A stretch of 64,000 nt of DNA from Phycisphaeraceae bacterium (GCA_019636735.1 JAHBWY010000001.1:372001-436000); one strand, 5' to 3'. Positions 51,106-60,406 are shown, counted from the stretch's first letter. Translations and numbers: made by a program. The notes: generated by a model not told the origin, from the sequence alone.

Positions 51106-53907
51106 TCAGTAGAGAATCAGGAGAGGATCATAAGGACGCTGGCGCGGGCGCACGCGCAGCTCCACGATCGGCATCGGCACCTCGGACGATGGCTCCACGC
51201 GCGCGCCGTCGAGGAAGAGCGCCCGCCCGGGAAGATCGCCGCGCTGCCACGAGGCCACCACCGCGATGCCCTCCTTCCGCGTCGCCACCACTCGAAGTCG
51301 CGGATCGCGCCTGAGTCCTGCAAGTAGCGCTGTCGTGTCGACCGGTCGCGCCAAGCGACCCACACCCTCGGTGTCAAAGCGGGCGATAATGGCCCCACCA
51401 ACCTCAAGTTCAACGATGACGCCTTCCCCGGAGTCCTGCTTCCATCCGAAGCCGGTGAAGAGGGCCACCTCGAGCTCAACGGGTTCCTCGCCCTCGACCG
51501 GCTCGAGAGACCGAAGCAGAAGTCGCTCAAGTTGCTGGAGGGCGAGCGGATCGAGTTCGACTTCGACCACCGCCTGCGTCGCTCGCACCGGCAGCAGGCG
51601 ATCGTGCATCGAGTGGCGCATGGTGACTGGACCGCCTCGGTGCAGCCGTGCCGCCGCTGGTGGAACAAGGAGCAGCGCGAGGAGTGCCGCGACACCGGCC
51701 AAGCGCAGCGTCGGCACGGGAGTTGACGCGGACGATGGTTCCGGGCGAGCCGATGATGAGCCACGCGTCGGCCAGAGGAGCCCGGTCAGACGCATCAGAT
51801 GGAGCCAGATGGCGAGCGGCGCGATGAGCGCGATCCGCACGATCAGCATCTGTCCGATCTGGATGGGATTGCGGAAGGCCGGCAGCATCGGCAAGGCTTC
51901 GCCACCTTCATAGGCGCCGCACTCCCGCAGCGTGGCGTCGCCGCCGGCCAGGGCCGGGGTCGCCTCGCCGCAGAGTCCGAAGACCTGCGTCGATGGCGCG
52001 AGTCGCCAGGCGCGCAAGCTCTCGAGCGACCAGTCGGGAATGCCCCAGGTGAAGAGCTTGACGGCGCGCGCGTCACCGGTGGAGTGCAGCGTTACGAACC
52101 ACGCCTGCGCAACGAAGCCGAGCAGGAGCAACCCCATGCCGACTCCGCGCCAAGCGCCCTCTCGCAGCCGTGCGAGCATGAGGCCGATGATCGCCCACGC
52201 CGCCGTCACTCCTCCAAACACGAGGTAGCCGCGTGCGGTCGCCGTCGGCGAGTAGATGATGACCGCCACGATCGGCATGGCGACACTCATCAGCATGAGC
52301 AGGACAGCGCCGACATCGGGAGTCGTTCCGCGACGGACACCCCCCAGCAGCGGCGCGAGCGCGCCAACAAGGAGCAGGGGAAGGAACGCCGCGAAGGGAA
52401 CGAGGCCATCGATGAAGACACCCCACGCGGTGGCGATGGCTGTTCCCTCACGCCACGCGTCGGGCCACATGGCCAGCGCGTTGCGCAGCAGGCCCGCCTC
52501 GACTTCGTAGTAGTCGAAGTCACCCTTCGAAAGGAAGTTGAGGAGCGGTGGCCAGAGGCGCTGAGTCACCATCGGCGCCGCGGCGGCAAGCATGACCTGC
52601 CACCAGCGATTTCGCCAGATGCCCAGAATGAAGTACGCCGTGGCGAAGAAGAGCGCCGAGTTGTAGGCGAGCGCTGCCACCACCAGCGTGGCGCCGACCG
52701 CCGCATGAACCTCGGCGGGCTGGCGAGCGCGCCAGACCTGGCTTCGCAGCACGACGAGCAGTGCAAGCGAGGAAGTCGTGAAGCTCAAGAGATGAGTGGA
52801 GTAGTCCCCGATGTGCATGAACCAGCCCGGACCGAGGCACGCGAGCGCTCCCGCCGTCACGCCGGCGATTGGACTTCGTGCGACTTCAGCGCCCACCCGG
52901 GTGGCGATCCACGCGCCGAAGGCCCACGCCGCCAGATTGACCACCAGTGAGGCGCCGGTCACGCCGAAGATCCACGCGATGCAACTGACGAGGAACGGGA
53001 AGAGGGGTCGGTTCGCATACATGTCCGCGGCAATGAAGGAGCCGTTGAACATGGCCACATGGTCCAAGGTCTGCATGTTCTCCGAGTGCCGCGGCACGCC
53101 ATCCATGAAGCTCGCGTAGCCGATGAGCCCGTTGGTGTGATCGGAGTAGCCGGTGGTGGGCACGGTCGTGAGGTGATAGGGGTCACGCTCATGGCTCGCG
53201 GCGCGAACGGCCACGGCGGCGCAGGTGACCCAGAGCAGGACGAGCACGGCGCGCCATGCGTTGGAGAGCGGAGCAATGGGGTGACCGTCAGCGCCGAACC
53301 ATCGGCCCTCGCCCGAAGTCGACCGCTCGACCTGAAGGGCGGCGTGGCGCGGCGCACCGGAGAGCCACCGTTCGCGCCATCCCCGTGTGGCCGTACGGAC
53401 CGGCGCACTCCACCAGATCAGCGCGAGGCCGAGCAGTGAGAGAGCGATCGTGACGAGGTCCGCAGCTCGCGAAATCTCCAGTGGTGACTCGATCCTGTAC
53501 TCCCGACCATTGGTGCGGGGATCGCTGCTGTCGGATGCACTGAAGTGAAGATCCTTGCGCCAGTGGGAAAATCGACCTCCCCCGAGCGTGCGAATGTCGT
53601 AGTGCACCGACCGCATTGGCCCGAGCGCTCGGTCATCCTCGAAGAGCTTGAGTTCGCTGCGCGTGTTGGCCCCCTGGTCCGTGGGAAGTTCAAAGGCCCA
53701 CGCGGCCCATCGCCCGACGCCCGGTGCGTGATCAATCGGCCAGCGCCATCCGAGTCCACCGTCGTGCACCACCTGGGCTGGCGTGATCAAGAGTCGCGCC
53801 TCCGGAGGTCGCGCCTGAAGTACCCCGCGAATGACCCACGGAAGAAGAAGCAGTGCAAGGCCGAGAAGGAGGCTCGCACCGGGTTTGACACGAGCGGTGG
53901 TCGGCAC
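51106..53907 (-). CDS. large GT-C-like membrane protein with shared extracytoplasmic domain
   Basis: A 933-aa protein: helix 1 (about 12-30), the shared domain (about 42-140; VVHDGG, GGGRFSHW, SDSSDPRTNGREY), about 12 further helices, and a C-terminal soluble beta-rich domain of about 200 residues after a last helix (near 745-765). An acidic loop GYSDHTNGL...FMDG and a MYANRPLFPFLVS stretch lie at the position of the GT-C catalytic loop. Start GTG 53907 is chosen because GGAG lies eight bases upstream and the next open codons would overlap the divergent gene. It is larger than typical GT-C enzymes; the extra C-terminal domain may bind glycan. It could be a sugar transferase or an unrelated membrane enzyme. 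Confidence 0.7.
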   Translation of the reverse strand: MPTTARVKPGASLLLGLALLLLPWVIRGVLQARPPEARLLITPAQVVHDGGLGWRWPIDHAPGVGRWAAWAFELPTDQGANTRSELKLFEDDRALGPMRSVHYDIRTLGGGRFSHWRKDLHFSASDSSDPRTNGREYRIESPLEISRAADLVTIALSLLGLALIWWSAPVRTATRGWRERWLSGAPRHAALQVERSTSGEGRWFGADGHPIAPLSNAWRAVLVLLWVTCAAVAVRAASHERDPYHLTTVPTTGYSDHTNGLIGYASFMDGVPRHSENMQTLDHVAMFNGSFIAADMYANRPLFPFLVSCIAWIFGVTGASLVVNLAAWAFGAWIATRVGAEVARSPIAGVTAGALACLGPGWFMHIGDYSTHLLSFTTSSLALLVVLRSQVWRARQPAEVHAAVGATLVVAALAYNSALFFATAYFILGIWRNRWWQVMLAAAAPMVTQRLWPPLLNFLSKGDFDYYEVEAGLLRNALAMWPDAWREGTAIATAWGVFIDGLVPFAAFLPLLLVGALAPLLGGVRRGTTPDVGAVLLMLMSVAMPIVAVIIYSPTATARGYLVFGGVTAAWAIIGLMLARLREGAWRGVGMGLLLLGFVAQAWFVTLHSTGDARAVKLFTWGIPDWSLESLRAWRLAPSTQVFGLCGEATPALAGGDATLRECGAYEGGEALPMLPAFRNPIQIGQMLIVRIALIAPLAIWLHLMRLTGLLWPTRGSSSARPEPSSASTPVPTLRLAGVAALLALLLVPPAAARLHRGGPVTMRHSMHDRLLPVRATQAVVEVELDPLALQQLERLLLRSLEPVEGEEPVELEVALFTGFGWKQDSGEGVIVELEVGGAIIARFDTEGVGRLARPVDTTALLAGLRRDPRLRVVATRKEGIAVVASWQRGDLPGRALFLDGARVEPSSEVPMPIVELRVRPRQRPYDPLLILY

Positions 53908-53957
53908 GGCGCTTGCTCCGATGCAGCGTACGGTACCATCGCTGAAGTCGCCTCGCG

Positions 53958-56144
53958 ATGCTGCCCGCACTGCCGTCGGCGAAGTGGGGTTGCTCGCAAG
54001 AGCAATGGCTCATGCTCCGCGAATCTCGCCGCGCCACCATCGTGCTCGTCCTCGGCTGCTGGATTGGTGCCGTGGCGCTTTCCACGGCGGCACTGCTGCT
54101 CTCGCGGGTGACAACGAAGCCAATCGAGTTCGAACTGGTCTCTTCGGAGATTGAGCCCGAACTCGGGCTCGCCTTCGTCGCGCGTGTCAGGCCTTCGTTG
54201 CCGCCATGGTGGTCCGCACGGGGCGACTCTCTCTCGTCACCTGCGGAGAGTGATCTGACGCTGCTCGAGAACGGCCACCCGCTCGGCCCGGCGCACGCGA
54301 CGCATACGGCTGTTCGAGAGAAGGGCGCCGGTCGCTTTTCCCATTGGGTGGGGCGCATCATTTTCTCGGCCAGCGATAACAGTGACCCCAGGACCAACGG
54401 GCGCCTCTACCGAGTGTCGTTTTCGCCCCGGCCGGCTCCCTGGATCGAGCGCGGCGCCATGCTCCTGTTGCTGGTGGGCGTGGCACTGACGCCAATCGCG
54501 TGCCGCCATCGATCGCGCCTTGGCGTCCGTCTGGCTCAGGTGTGGTTCATCGCCTCCGCACTCGCGATCCTGCTCATCTGGAACCTGGTGCTGATGTGGC
54601 TCGCACCTCGATGGATCGCGGTCCAACAGGATTCGATGAGCTATCTCGGCGACTTCTCGATCCGAACGATCGGCTATCCGTTGATTCTCCGTTCGGTGAG
54701 CTTCATCTGGGGTGACTTGCGACCACTCGCGTTCATGCAGGTGAATGCCGTGGCGTTGTCAATGGTCGCGCTTGCGGCCGCGACGGCCCATGTCCTTGCG
54801 CCGCGCGATGGGCGAGAGCGAGAGCGCCGGCCGCTGCTGGCTGCGGCCTCGTGGAGCGCGGCTGGAGTTCTGCTCCTCTTCATGGGAACTTCCACGCGCA
54901 TCTTCGAGACGAGCTTCACCGTCATGGCTGACGGTCCATTCATCGCGGTGTCATGCCTCGTCGCCGCCATCATCGCGCTCTCAGCGCGGCATCGGTCCGC
55001 GTGGCTGCCACCGCTTGCAGCCGCGTTGATCGCGGCGGCGATTCTCATTCGACCAGTTGGAATCGGTCTGCTTCCGGTGGTGCTTCTGCCCTGGTGGTGG
55101 CATCGCCACGACCTCGGTTCCGCGTCGACCGCGTGGTGGCGGCCGGTGCTCCGACTGCTGCTGCCCGCGCTTCTGACGCTCGGTGTGATCCTCGGCGCAG
55201 CGTCGATGCGGAACTTCTCTCGTCACGGCTTCTTCGGTCTGTCGACGATGGGCTCGATCAGCCTCGCTGGGCATGTCGCGTGGATGGTGTCCCCCGAGAC
55301 CGTCCCGTCAGAACCGGAACTCGCGCGCCGGATCGAAGCGCAAGTGGCTCCGATCCTCGAGGCGCGCCCGGCGCTTGGGTGGCCCACGGGGTACTACCTT
55401 CACACTTCGGACGAATACAACATCCTGCTCTGGATCATTCTCGCGCCGACCGTTGATCGATGGTTGGCCGAACATCCGCCTGCCGAAGGCACCCAGGCGC
55501 GGGAGAGGGAGCGTCTTCTTCGAGTGCTGGCCACTGAGCCGGTTCGACATCGCCCCTGGGCGTACACCCAGCATGTGCTGGCGAACGCCTTCGGGTGTAC
55601 GCACTGGTTCGGCCGGGGCGCCAGCGTCCGGTCGGCGATCGAGGGAGCGACTCCCGGCGGCCTCGAGTGTCTCGAGGCGTTGCCACCTCAGCAGAAGGCG
55701 CTCTTCGAACAGTGGATCGAAACCCCAATGTTCGATTCCAACTCTCCAAGGAGCTTCGTCTGGGAGCGACTCCGACGGGGGATCGACGACCGGCGCAGGA
55801 TCTATGCGGCGATCACGGCTGCGGCGACGCTCCTCGGCGTGCTTCTGCTTCCATGGGGCGGGCGCCGGGCTCATGACGGCTCAGGGCCCCTGACCAAGTT
55901 GGCGACTTCGCCGGAGGCGCGACTGCTCGCGGCATTCGCGCTCATGGTGTGGAGCCCGATCCTGCTGATGGCGCTCTCGGCGACCATCATCTTCCGCTAC
56001 ACCGATGCGCTCGACCCGATGCTTGCGTCATCGGCCGTTGTCGCGATCTTCGTTGCCGTTCGGGCGCTGAGCGAGGTGAGGGGCTCATTCAGCCGCCGCA
56101 ACCAGAGCGAGAAACTCACGAGCGACAACAGCCGCAGCCCGTGA
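53958..56144 (+). CDS. GT-C-like membrane protein with shared extracytoplasmic domain
   Basis: A 728-aa paralogue of the protein at 47855. Helix 1 (about 28-48) precedes the shared domain (about 55-153; GAGRFSHW, SDNSDPRTNGRLY). The GT-C-like loop motif is WIAVQQDSMSYLG (Asp225) followed by RTIGYPLILRS, and the later loop has GHVAWM...PELARRIE...TSDEYNILLW, as in the paralogue. About ten helices are seen. An ATG at 54012 is an alternative start. The last 148 bp are read on both strands, since the convergent amidotransferase gene ends at 55997; the tail (YTDALDPMLASS) is conserved with the paralogue, so both ends appear real. Confidence 0.78.
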   Translation: MLPALPSAKWGCSQEQWLMLRESRRATIVLVLGCWIGAVALSTAALLLSRVTTKPIEFELVSSEIEPELGLAFVARVRPSLPPWWSARGDSLSSPAESDLTLLENGHPLGPAHATHTAVREKGAGRFSHWVGRIIFSASDNSDPRTNGRLYRVSFSPRPAPWIERGAMLLLLVGVALTPIACRHRSRLGVRLAQVWFIASALAILLIWNLVLMWLAPRWIAVQQDSMSYLGDFSIRTIGYPLILRSVSFIWGDLRPLAFMQVNAVALSMVALAAATAHVLAPRDGRERERRPLLAAASWSAAGVLLLFMGTSTRIFETSFTVMADGPFIAVSCLVAAIIALSARHRSAWLPPLAAALIAAAILIRPVGIGLLPVVLLPWWWHRHDLGSASTAWWRPVLRLLLPALLTLGVILGAASMRNFSRHGFFGLSTMGSISLAGHVAWMVSPETVPSEPELARRIEAQVAPILEARPALGWPTGYYLHTSDEYNILLWIILAPTVDRWLAEHPPAEGTQARERERLLRVLATEPVRHRPWAYTQHVLANAFGCTHWFGRGASVRSAIEGATPGGLECLEALPPQQKALFEQWIETPMFDSNSPRSFVWERLRRGIDDRRRIYAAITAAATLLGVLLLPWGGRRAHDGSGPLTKLATSPEARLLAAFALMVWSPILLMALSATIIFRYTDALDPMLASSAVVAIFVAVRALSEVRGSFSRRNQSEKLTSDNSRSP

Positions 56145-58054
56145 TCGCGGATCCGATCGGCATGCTCCCGCACCAGCGTGTCGATCGCCGCGGGCTCAAA
56201 CCACTCGCGCAGGGCCGGCTCGGCCAGGGCATCGCGCACGAAGCCCTTGAGCGCTCCGTCGAACCATGAGCTCACCGGGGCGTTGAAGCCCTTCTTCTTC
56301 CGGTCAAGAATGGTCGAGGGCAGGCGACCGCGCTGACTCTCCTTGAGCAGATGCTTCTTGCGTGAGCCGCGCATCTTCATCGATGGCGGGAGCGCCGCAG
56401 CAAACTCGACCAGCCCCGAGTCAAGGAAGGGGGCGCGGCTCTCGAGCGAGTGCGCCATGGTGGCGCGATCGACCTTCACCAGGATGTCATCCACCATCCA
56501 GGTCTTGATGTCCACATAGCTCGCCTGGTCCAGCCAGTGGCAGGAGTCGACCTCCCGGAAGTGACGGTCGAACTCGCTGAAGCCATGTTCGGCGGTGACG
56601 CGCGACGCGTGATCAGGTCGAAGCAGGGAGCGCATTGACTCCGGGCCAAAGATGACGCGCCACCACCAGTGAGCGCGTCGGAAGGGGAGCTCCGCCCCCG
56701 CAAGGAACTGCCGAAGCTTGTAGTCGAAGCTCACCTTGCCGTGCGTCGTGGGCACGAGATGCTCGGCGCCCCAGCGCAGCGCTCCCAGCAGCGGCCGCGG
56801 AATGTGCCGCACGCGTCGATGGAGTCGATCAGCGGCGTAGGTCTCATACCCGGCGAAGAGTTCGTCGCCACCGTCGCCCGAAAGGCTCACCGTGACGAAC
56901 TCGCGCGTGAACTGCGAGAGGAACCAGGTTGGCATGAGACTCGTGTCGGCCAGAGGCTCATCGCCCGCGACGGTCAGCGCCCGAATCACGCTCTCGGCGT
57001 CGGCCGTCTGCGTGCGATCGCGATGGTCAATTCCCAGAAGCATGGCCACCTCGCGCGCCTCGGCGACTTCGTCGTAACCCTTCTCCTCGAAGCCGATGGT
57101 GAAGGTCTTCACGCTCGATGGATCACCCGCGCGGGTCATCGCCGCCACAATGGTCGAACTGTCCACCCCGCCCGAGAGGAAAGCTCCAAGCGGCACATCG
57201 CTCACCATGCGCTCGGCGACGACGGCATCGATCCGAGCGGCGAGCTGCTCAGCGAGGTCGCGTTCGCTTGGGCGGGAGTGAGTCGCCTCGGCGCTCCGGA
57301 GCGTCGCGGCGGTGTCCTCGGTCACGCCGTCGTCTCCTCGACGCGGCATCTCCTTGCGGCGGAACACCTCGGCAAGATCCCAGTAGCGCCGCACGCGCGG
57401 CGCCGAACCGCGCGAGAGCGTCATAACATGCGCAGCTTCAAGTCGGGAGACGCCCTTGAAGAGGGTTGTGGTGCCCAGGGTGTAGTTGAGTGAGAGAAAG
57501 TCACCGAGACCGATCGGGTCGACACCACGGGCCAAGCCCGGATGCGCGAGCAGCGCCTTCGGCTCGCTGGCGAAGATGACTCCGCCGCCCTGCGCCGCCG
57601 GAACCTCCGCCCAGAAGAGAGGCTTCTCGCCGAGTCGGTCCCGCGCGAGAAGCAGCGTCTGGGTGGGCACATCCCAGAGGGCGAAGGCGAACATGCCCTC
57701 GAGGCGCTCGAGGCAGCCCTCGCCCCACCGTTTCCACGCTTCGAGAATGACCTCCGTGTCTCCGTGGGTACGGAAGCGATGTCCGAGCGACTCAAGCTCC
57801 CGCCGCACGCGCCGGAAGTTGTAGATCTCCCCATTGAAGGCGATCCACGCCCGGCCCTCGTGGTCCGACAGAGGCTGGTCGTTCGACGCAGCGAGATCGA
57901 TGATCGAGAGGCGCCTGTGTCCGAGCACCATCGGACCCAGCGCCCTGACACCGCCGGCGTCGGGGCCACGATGGATGATCGTTTCGCTCATCGCGCGAAC
58001 GATCTCGGGGTCGGGGGCCCGCTCCCAGCTCAGCCAGCCGCAGATGCCGCACAT
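55997..58054 (-). CDS. asnB: asparagine synthase-like glutamine amidotransferase (copy 3)
   Basis: A 685-aa AsnB-type protein: MCGICGWLSW with nucleophile Cys2, IIHRGPDAGG, FNGEIYNF, the P-loop FLSGGVDSSTIVAAM and SLSGDGGDELFAGY. Residues about 235-275 form an extra charged segment. It is on its own, convergent with the GT-C gene (148-bp overlap) and divergent from the PLDc_N gene. It is probably a sugar-acid amidotransferase like the other two copies; a housekeeping asparagine synthetase cannot be excluded for one of the three. Confidence 0.9.
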   Translation of the reverse strand: MCGICGWLSWERAPDPEIVRAMSETIIHRGPDAGGVRALGPMVLGHRRLSIIDLAASNDQPLSDHEGRAWIAFNGEIYNFRRVRRELESLGHRFRTHGDTEVILEAWKRWGEGCLERLEGMFAFALWDVPTQTLLLARDRLGEKPLFWAEVPAAQGGGVIFASEPKALLAHPGLARGVDPIGLGDFLSLNYTLGTTTLFKGVSRLEAAHVMTLSRGSAPRVRRYWDLAEVFRRKEMPRRGDDGVTEDTAATLRSAEATHSRPSERDLAEQLAARIDAVVAERMVSDVPLGAFLSGGVDSSTIVAAMTRAGDPSSVKTFTIGFEEKGYDEVAEAREVAMLLGIDHRDRTQTADAESVIRALTVAGDEPLADTSLMPTWFLSQFTREFVTVSLSGDGGDELFAGYETYAADRLHRRVRHIPRPLLGALRWGAEHLVPTTHGKVSFDYKLRQFLAGAELPFRRAHWWWRVIFGPESMRSLLRPDHASRVTAEHGFSEFDRHFREVDSCHWLDQASYVDIKTWMVDDILVKVDRATMAHSLESRAPFLDSGLVEFAAALPPSMKMRGSRKKHLLKESQRGRLPSTILDRKKKGFNAPVSSWFDGALKGFVRDALAEPALREWFEPAAIDTLVREHADRIRDHGLRLLSLVSFSLWLRRLNEPLTSLSARTATKIATTADDASIGSSASV

Positions 58055-58141
58055 GGAAGGCTCCAGCGTAGCCGAGGGAGCGATAGGCTCACCACCTGAA
58101 CGGTCTCAGCCGCGCTCGACCGCAATCCTCCGGAGTGACCC

Positions 58142-58312
58142 ATGCTCTACACGATTCTCAGTCTCATCCACCTGGTGCTCTTCATCATCGCGGCGATCGA
58201 AATCGCCTCGTCGACGAAGCCGCTCATGCACAAGGTGCTGTGGCTGCTCCTGATCTTCCTGCTGCCCCTCGTCGGCCTCATCATCTACTTCCTCGTCGGG
58301 CGAGGGAAGTAG
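58142..58312 (+). CDS. PLDc_N-type small membrane peptide
   Basis: A 56-aa peptide with two hydrophobic helices. The first (about 5-21) contains LIHLVLFIIAAIE. The second (about 32-53) has KVLWLLLIFLLPLVG and ends with IIYFLVGRGK. This matches the N-terminal membrane domain of cardiolipin synthases (PLDc_N), which also occurs as a free-standing peptide. GGAG lies six bases before ATG 58142. Its function as a stand-alone protein is unknown. Confidence 0.85.
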   Translation: MLYTILSLIHLVLFIIAAIEIASSTKPLMHKVLWLLLIFLLPLVGLIIYFLVGRGK

Positions 58313-58348
58313 GAGAAGTGCGGCGTCGACAGGCGCCGCGCGGATGGA

Positions 58349-60196
58349 TCAATCGAGCTCGAACGCGTGCTTGTAGTCGAGCTTGAGCGCGGGGTCCTGG
58401 TCCTCCTTGCGGAGGAAGCAGTTCTCCACCACCAGCGCCTCGATCTCGCAGCCCATGAAGCAGCGGAAGGCGTCTTCCGGGGTGCAGACGATCGGCTCGC
58501 CTCGAACATTGAAACTGGTGTTCACCAGCACCGGGCAGCCGGTTTTCTGCTCGAAGGCCTTGAGCAGCGCGTGGTAGCGCGGGTTGGTCTCCGCGTGGAC
58601 CGTCTGCACGCGCGCCGAGTAGTCAACATGGGTGATGGCCGGCACATCGCTGCGCGGCACATTCAGCTTGTCGATGCCGAAGAGCTGCTGCTGCTCCGCC
58701 GTCATCGGAATGCGGCGTGACTTGACCACATCGGCGACCAGCAGCATGTAGGGGCTGTCACCGTCGAGTTCGAAGAAGTCCGCGACGCGCTCGCGCAACA
58801 CGCTCGGGGCGAATGGTCGGAAGCTCTCGCGATACTTGACGCGCAGGTTGAGCGTCTTCTGCATCGACGCGCTCCGCGGGTCGCCCAGAATCGAGCGACC
58901 TCCGAGGGCGCGAGGACCGAACTCCATGCGCCCCTGCGCCCAGCCGACGGCCCTTTCATCAGCAAGCGCCGTCGCCGTCCGATCGATGAGGGCCGCGTCG
59001 CTGAGCACTTCGAACTTGGCGCCCGCGGCCTTCAGCCGTCGCTCCACATCAGCCTGCTCGAAGCGCGGTCCGAGGTAGCTGCCCTGCATCGAGTCAAGAA
59101 CCGGTGCCACCGTTCGCGGCTTGTCGGCGTAGCCGTAGTAAGCCGCGAGCGCGGCGCCGAGTGCGCCGCCAGCATCTCCGGCCGCGGGTTGGATCCAGAG
59201 GTTCTTGAATGCGCGATCACGAAGGATCTTGCCGTTCGCGACGCAGTTGAGGGCGACGCCTCCGGCCATGCAGAGGTTCTTGCAGTCATGCTCGCGGGCG
59301 AGCGAACGCGTCAGCCGAAGCATGACCTCCTCGGTCACGATCTGCACCGCGGCGGCCAGGTCCATGTGACGCTGGACCAGCAACTCCTTGTCGGGCTTGC
59401 GCGCCGGGCCGCCGAAGAGGTCGTCGAAGGCGCCGTTCGTCATCGTCAGACCGGTGCAGTAGTTGAAGTACTTCTGATTCAGTCGGAAGCTGCCATCCTC
59501 CTTGAGATCGATGATCTCGCGAAGGATGAGATCCGCAAAGCGCCGCGCCCCGTTGGGTTCTCCATAGGGCGCCAGGCCCATCACCTTGTACTCGCCGGAG
59601 TTCACCTTGAAGCCGGTGTAGTAGGTGAACGCGGAGTAGAGAAGACCGAGCGAGTGGGGGAAGTGCAGCTCGCGCGTCATGACGAGCGAGTGGCCCTTGC
59701 CCATGCCGACACTGGTGGTGGTCCACTCACCCACGCCATCGAGCGTGAGGACCACGGCCTCCTCGAATGGCGACGGGTAGAACGCGCTCGCCGCGTGGCT
59801 CAGGTGGTGCTCGGTGAAGAGCAGCTTCGCGGGGTCGAAACTCGGCTCCTCGTCGCGAAGGGCATGTTCGAGCATCGACTTCTGGAAGAGCTTCTCCTTG
59901 AGCCACAGCGGCATGGCCATCTTGAAGCTGCGGAAGCCCCTTGGCGCCCAGGCGAGATAGGTCTCCACCAGCCGCTCGAACTTGATGAACGGCTTGTCAT
60001 AGAAGACCACGAAGTCGATGTCGCGCAGCGTGGTCCGCCCCTCGCTCAAGCAGTAGTGCAAGGCGTTGCGAGGAAAGCCCGGGTCGTGCTTCTTGCGGGT
60101 GAAGCGCTCCTCCTGCGCGGCGGCCACGATGCGACCGTCCTCAACGAGTGCGGCGGCGGAGTCGTGGTAGTAGGCGGAAAGTCCGAGGATGCGCAA
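58349..60196 (-). CDS. NodU/CmcH-family carbamoyltransferase
   Basis: A 615-aa O-carbamoyltransferase. The Kae1-like N-terminal domain has ILGLSAYYHDSAAALV, AAQEERFTRKKHD, the metal-type EHHLSHAASAFY (His130, 131, 134) and LTLDGVGEWTT. The C-terminal YrdC-like part contains CMAGGVALNCVANG, QPAAGDAGGALGAA, GRMEFGPRALGGRSIL and NTSFNVRGEPIV. The family transfers carbamoyl from carbamoyl phosphate to a hydroxyl of sugars or natural products. The upstream SxtJ and DUF5989 genes are frequent partners. A carbamoylated surface sugar is the likely product. Confidence 0.94.
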   Translation of the reverse strand: MRILGLSAYYHDSAAALVEDGRIVAAAQEERFTRKKHDPGFPRNALHYCLSEGRTTLRDIDFVVFYDKPFIKFERLVETYLAWAPRGFRSFKMAMPLWLKEKLFQKSMLEHALRDEEPSFDPAKLLFTEHHLSHAASAFYPSPFEEAVVLTLDGVGEWTTTSVGMGKGHSLVMTRELHFPHSLGLLYSAFTYYTGFKVNSGEYKVMGLAPYGEPNGARRFADLILREIIDLKEDGSFRLNQKYFNYCTGLTMTNGAFDDLFGGPARKPDKELLVQRHMDLAAAVQIVTEEVMLRLTRSLAREHDCKNLCMAGGVALNCVANGKILRDRAFKNLWIQPAAGDAGGALGAALAAYYGYADKPRTVAPVLDSMQGSYLGPRFEQADVERRLKAAGAKFEVLSDAALIDRTATALADERAVGWAQGRMEFGPRALGGRSILGDPRSASMQKTLNLRVKYRESFRPFAPSVLRERVADFFELDGDSPYMLLVADVVKSRRIPMTAEQQQLFGIDKLNVPRSDVPAITHVDYSARVQTVHAETNPRYHALLKAFEQKTGCPVLVNTSFNVRGEPIVCTPEDAFRCFMGCEIEALVVENCFLRKEDQDPALKLDYKHAFELD

Positions 60197-60253
60197 GGGC
60201 GTCTCTGGTGCGGTGACTGCGAGGGAGAAAGGGCCGTGATCGGCAGGCGCGGT

Positions 60254-60406
60254 TCAGAAGAGCGTGTAGATGAACGGTGCGATGGCCGATCCCTTCGCCA
60301 TCACCAGCAGGCCGCCGATCAGCACCAGCGTCAGAAAGACGGGCAGCAGCCAGAACTTCTTGCGCTCGGCCATGAAGGCGAACAGTTCCTTGATGAATCC
60401 CAACAT
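60254..60406 (-). CDS. DUF5989 small membrane protein
   Basis: A 50-aa protein beginning MLGFIKELFAFMAERKKFW, with one transmembrane helix (about 19-36, LLPVFLTLVLIGGLLV) and ending GSAIAPFIYTLF. This is the DUF5989 pattern; such peptides often sit between SxtJ and NodU-type carbamoyltransferases. GAGGA lies about five bases upstream of ATG 60406. It probably scaffolds the carbamoyltransferase at the membrane; this is inferred from gene order. Confidence 0.85.
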   Translation of the reverse strand: MLGFIKELFAFMAERKKFWLLPVFLTLVLIGGLLVMAKGSAIAPFIYTLF

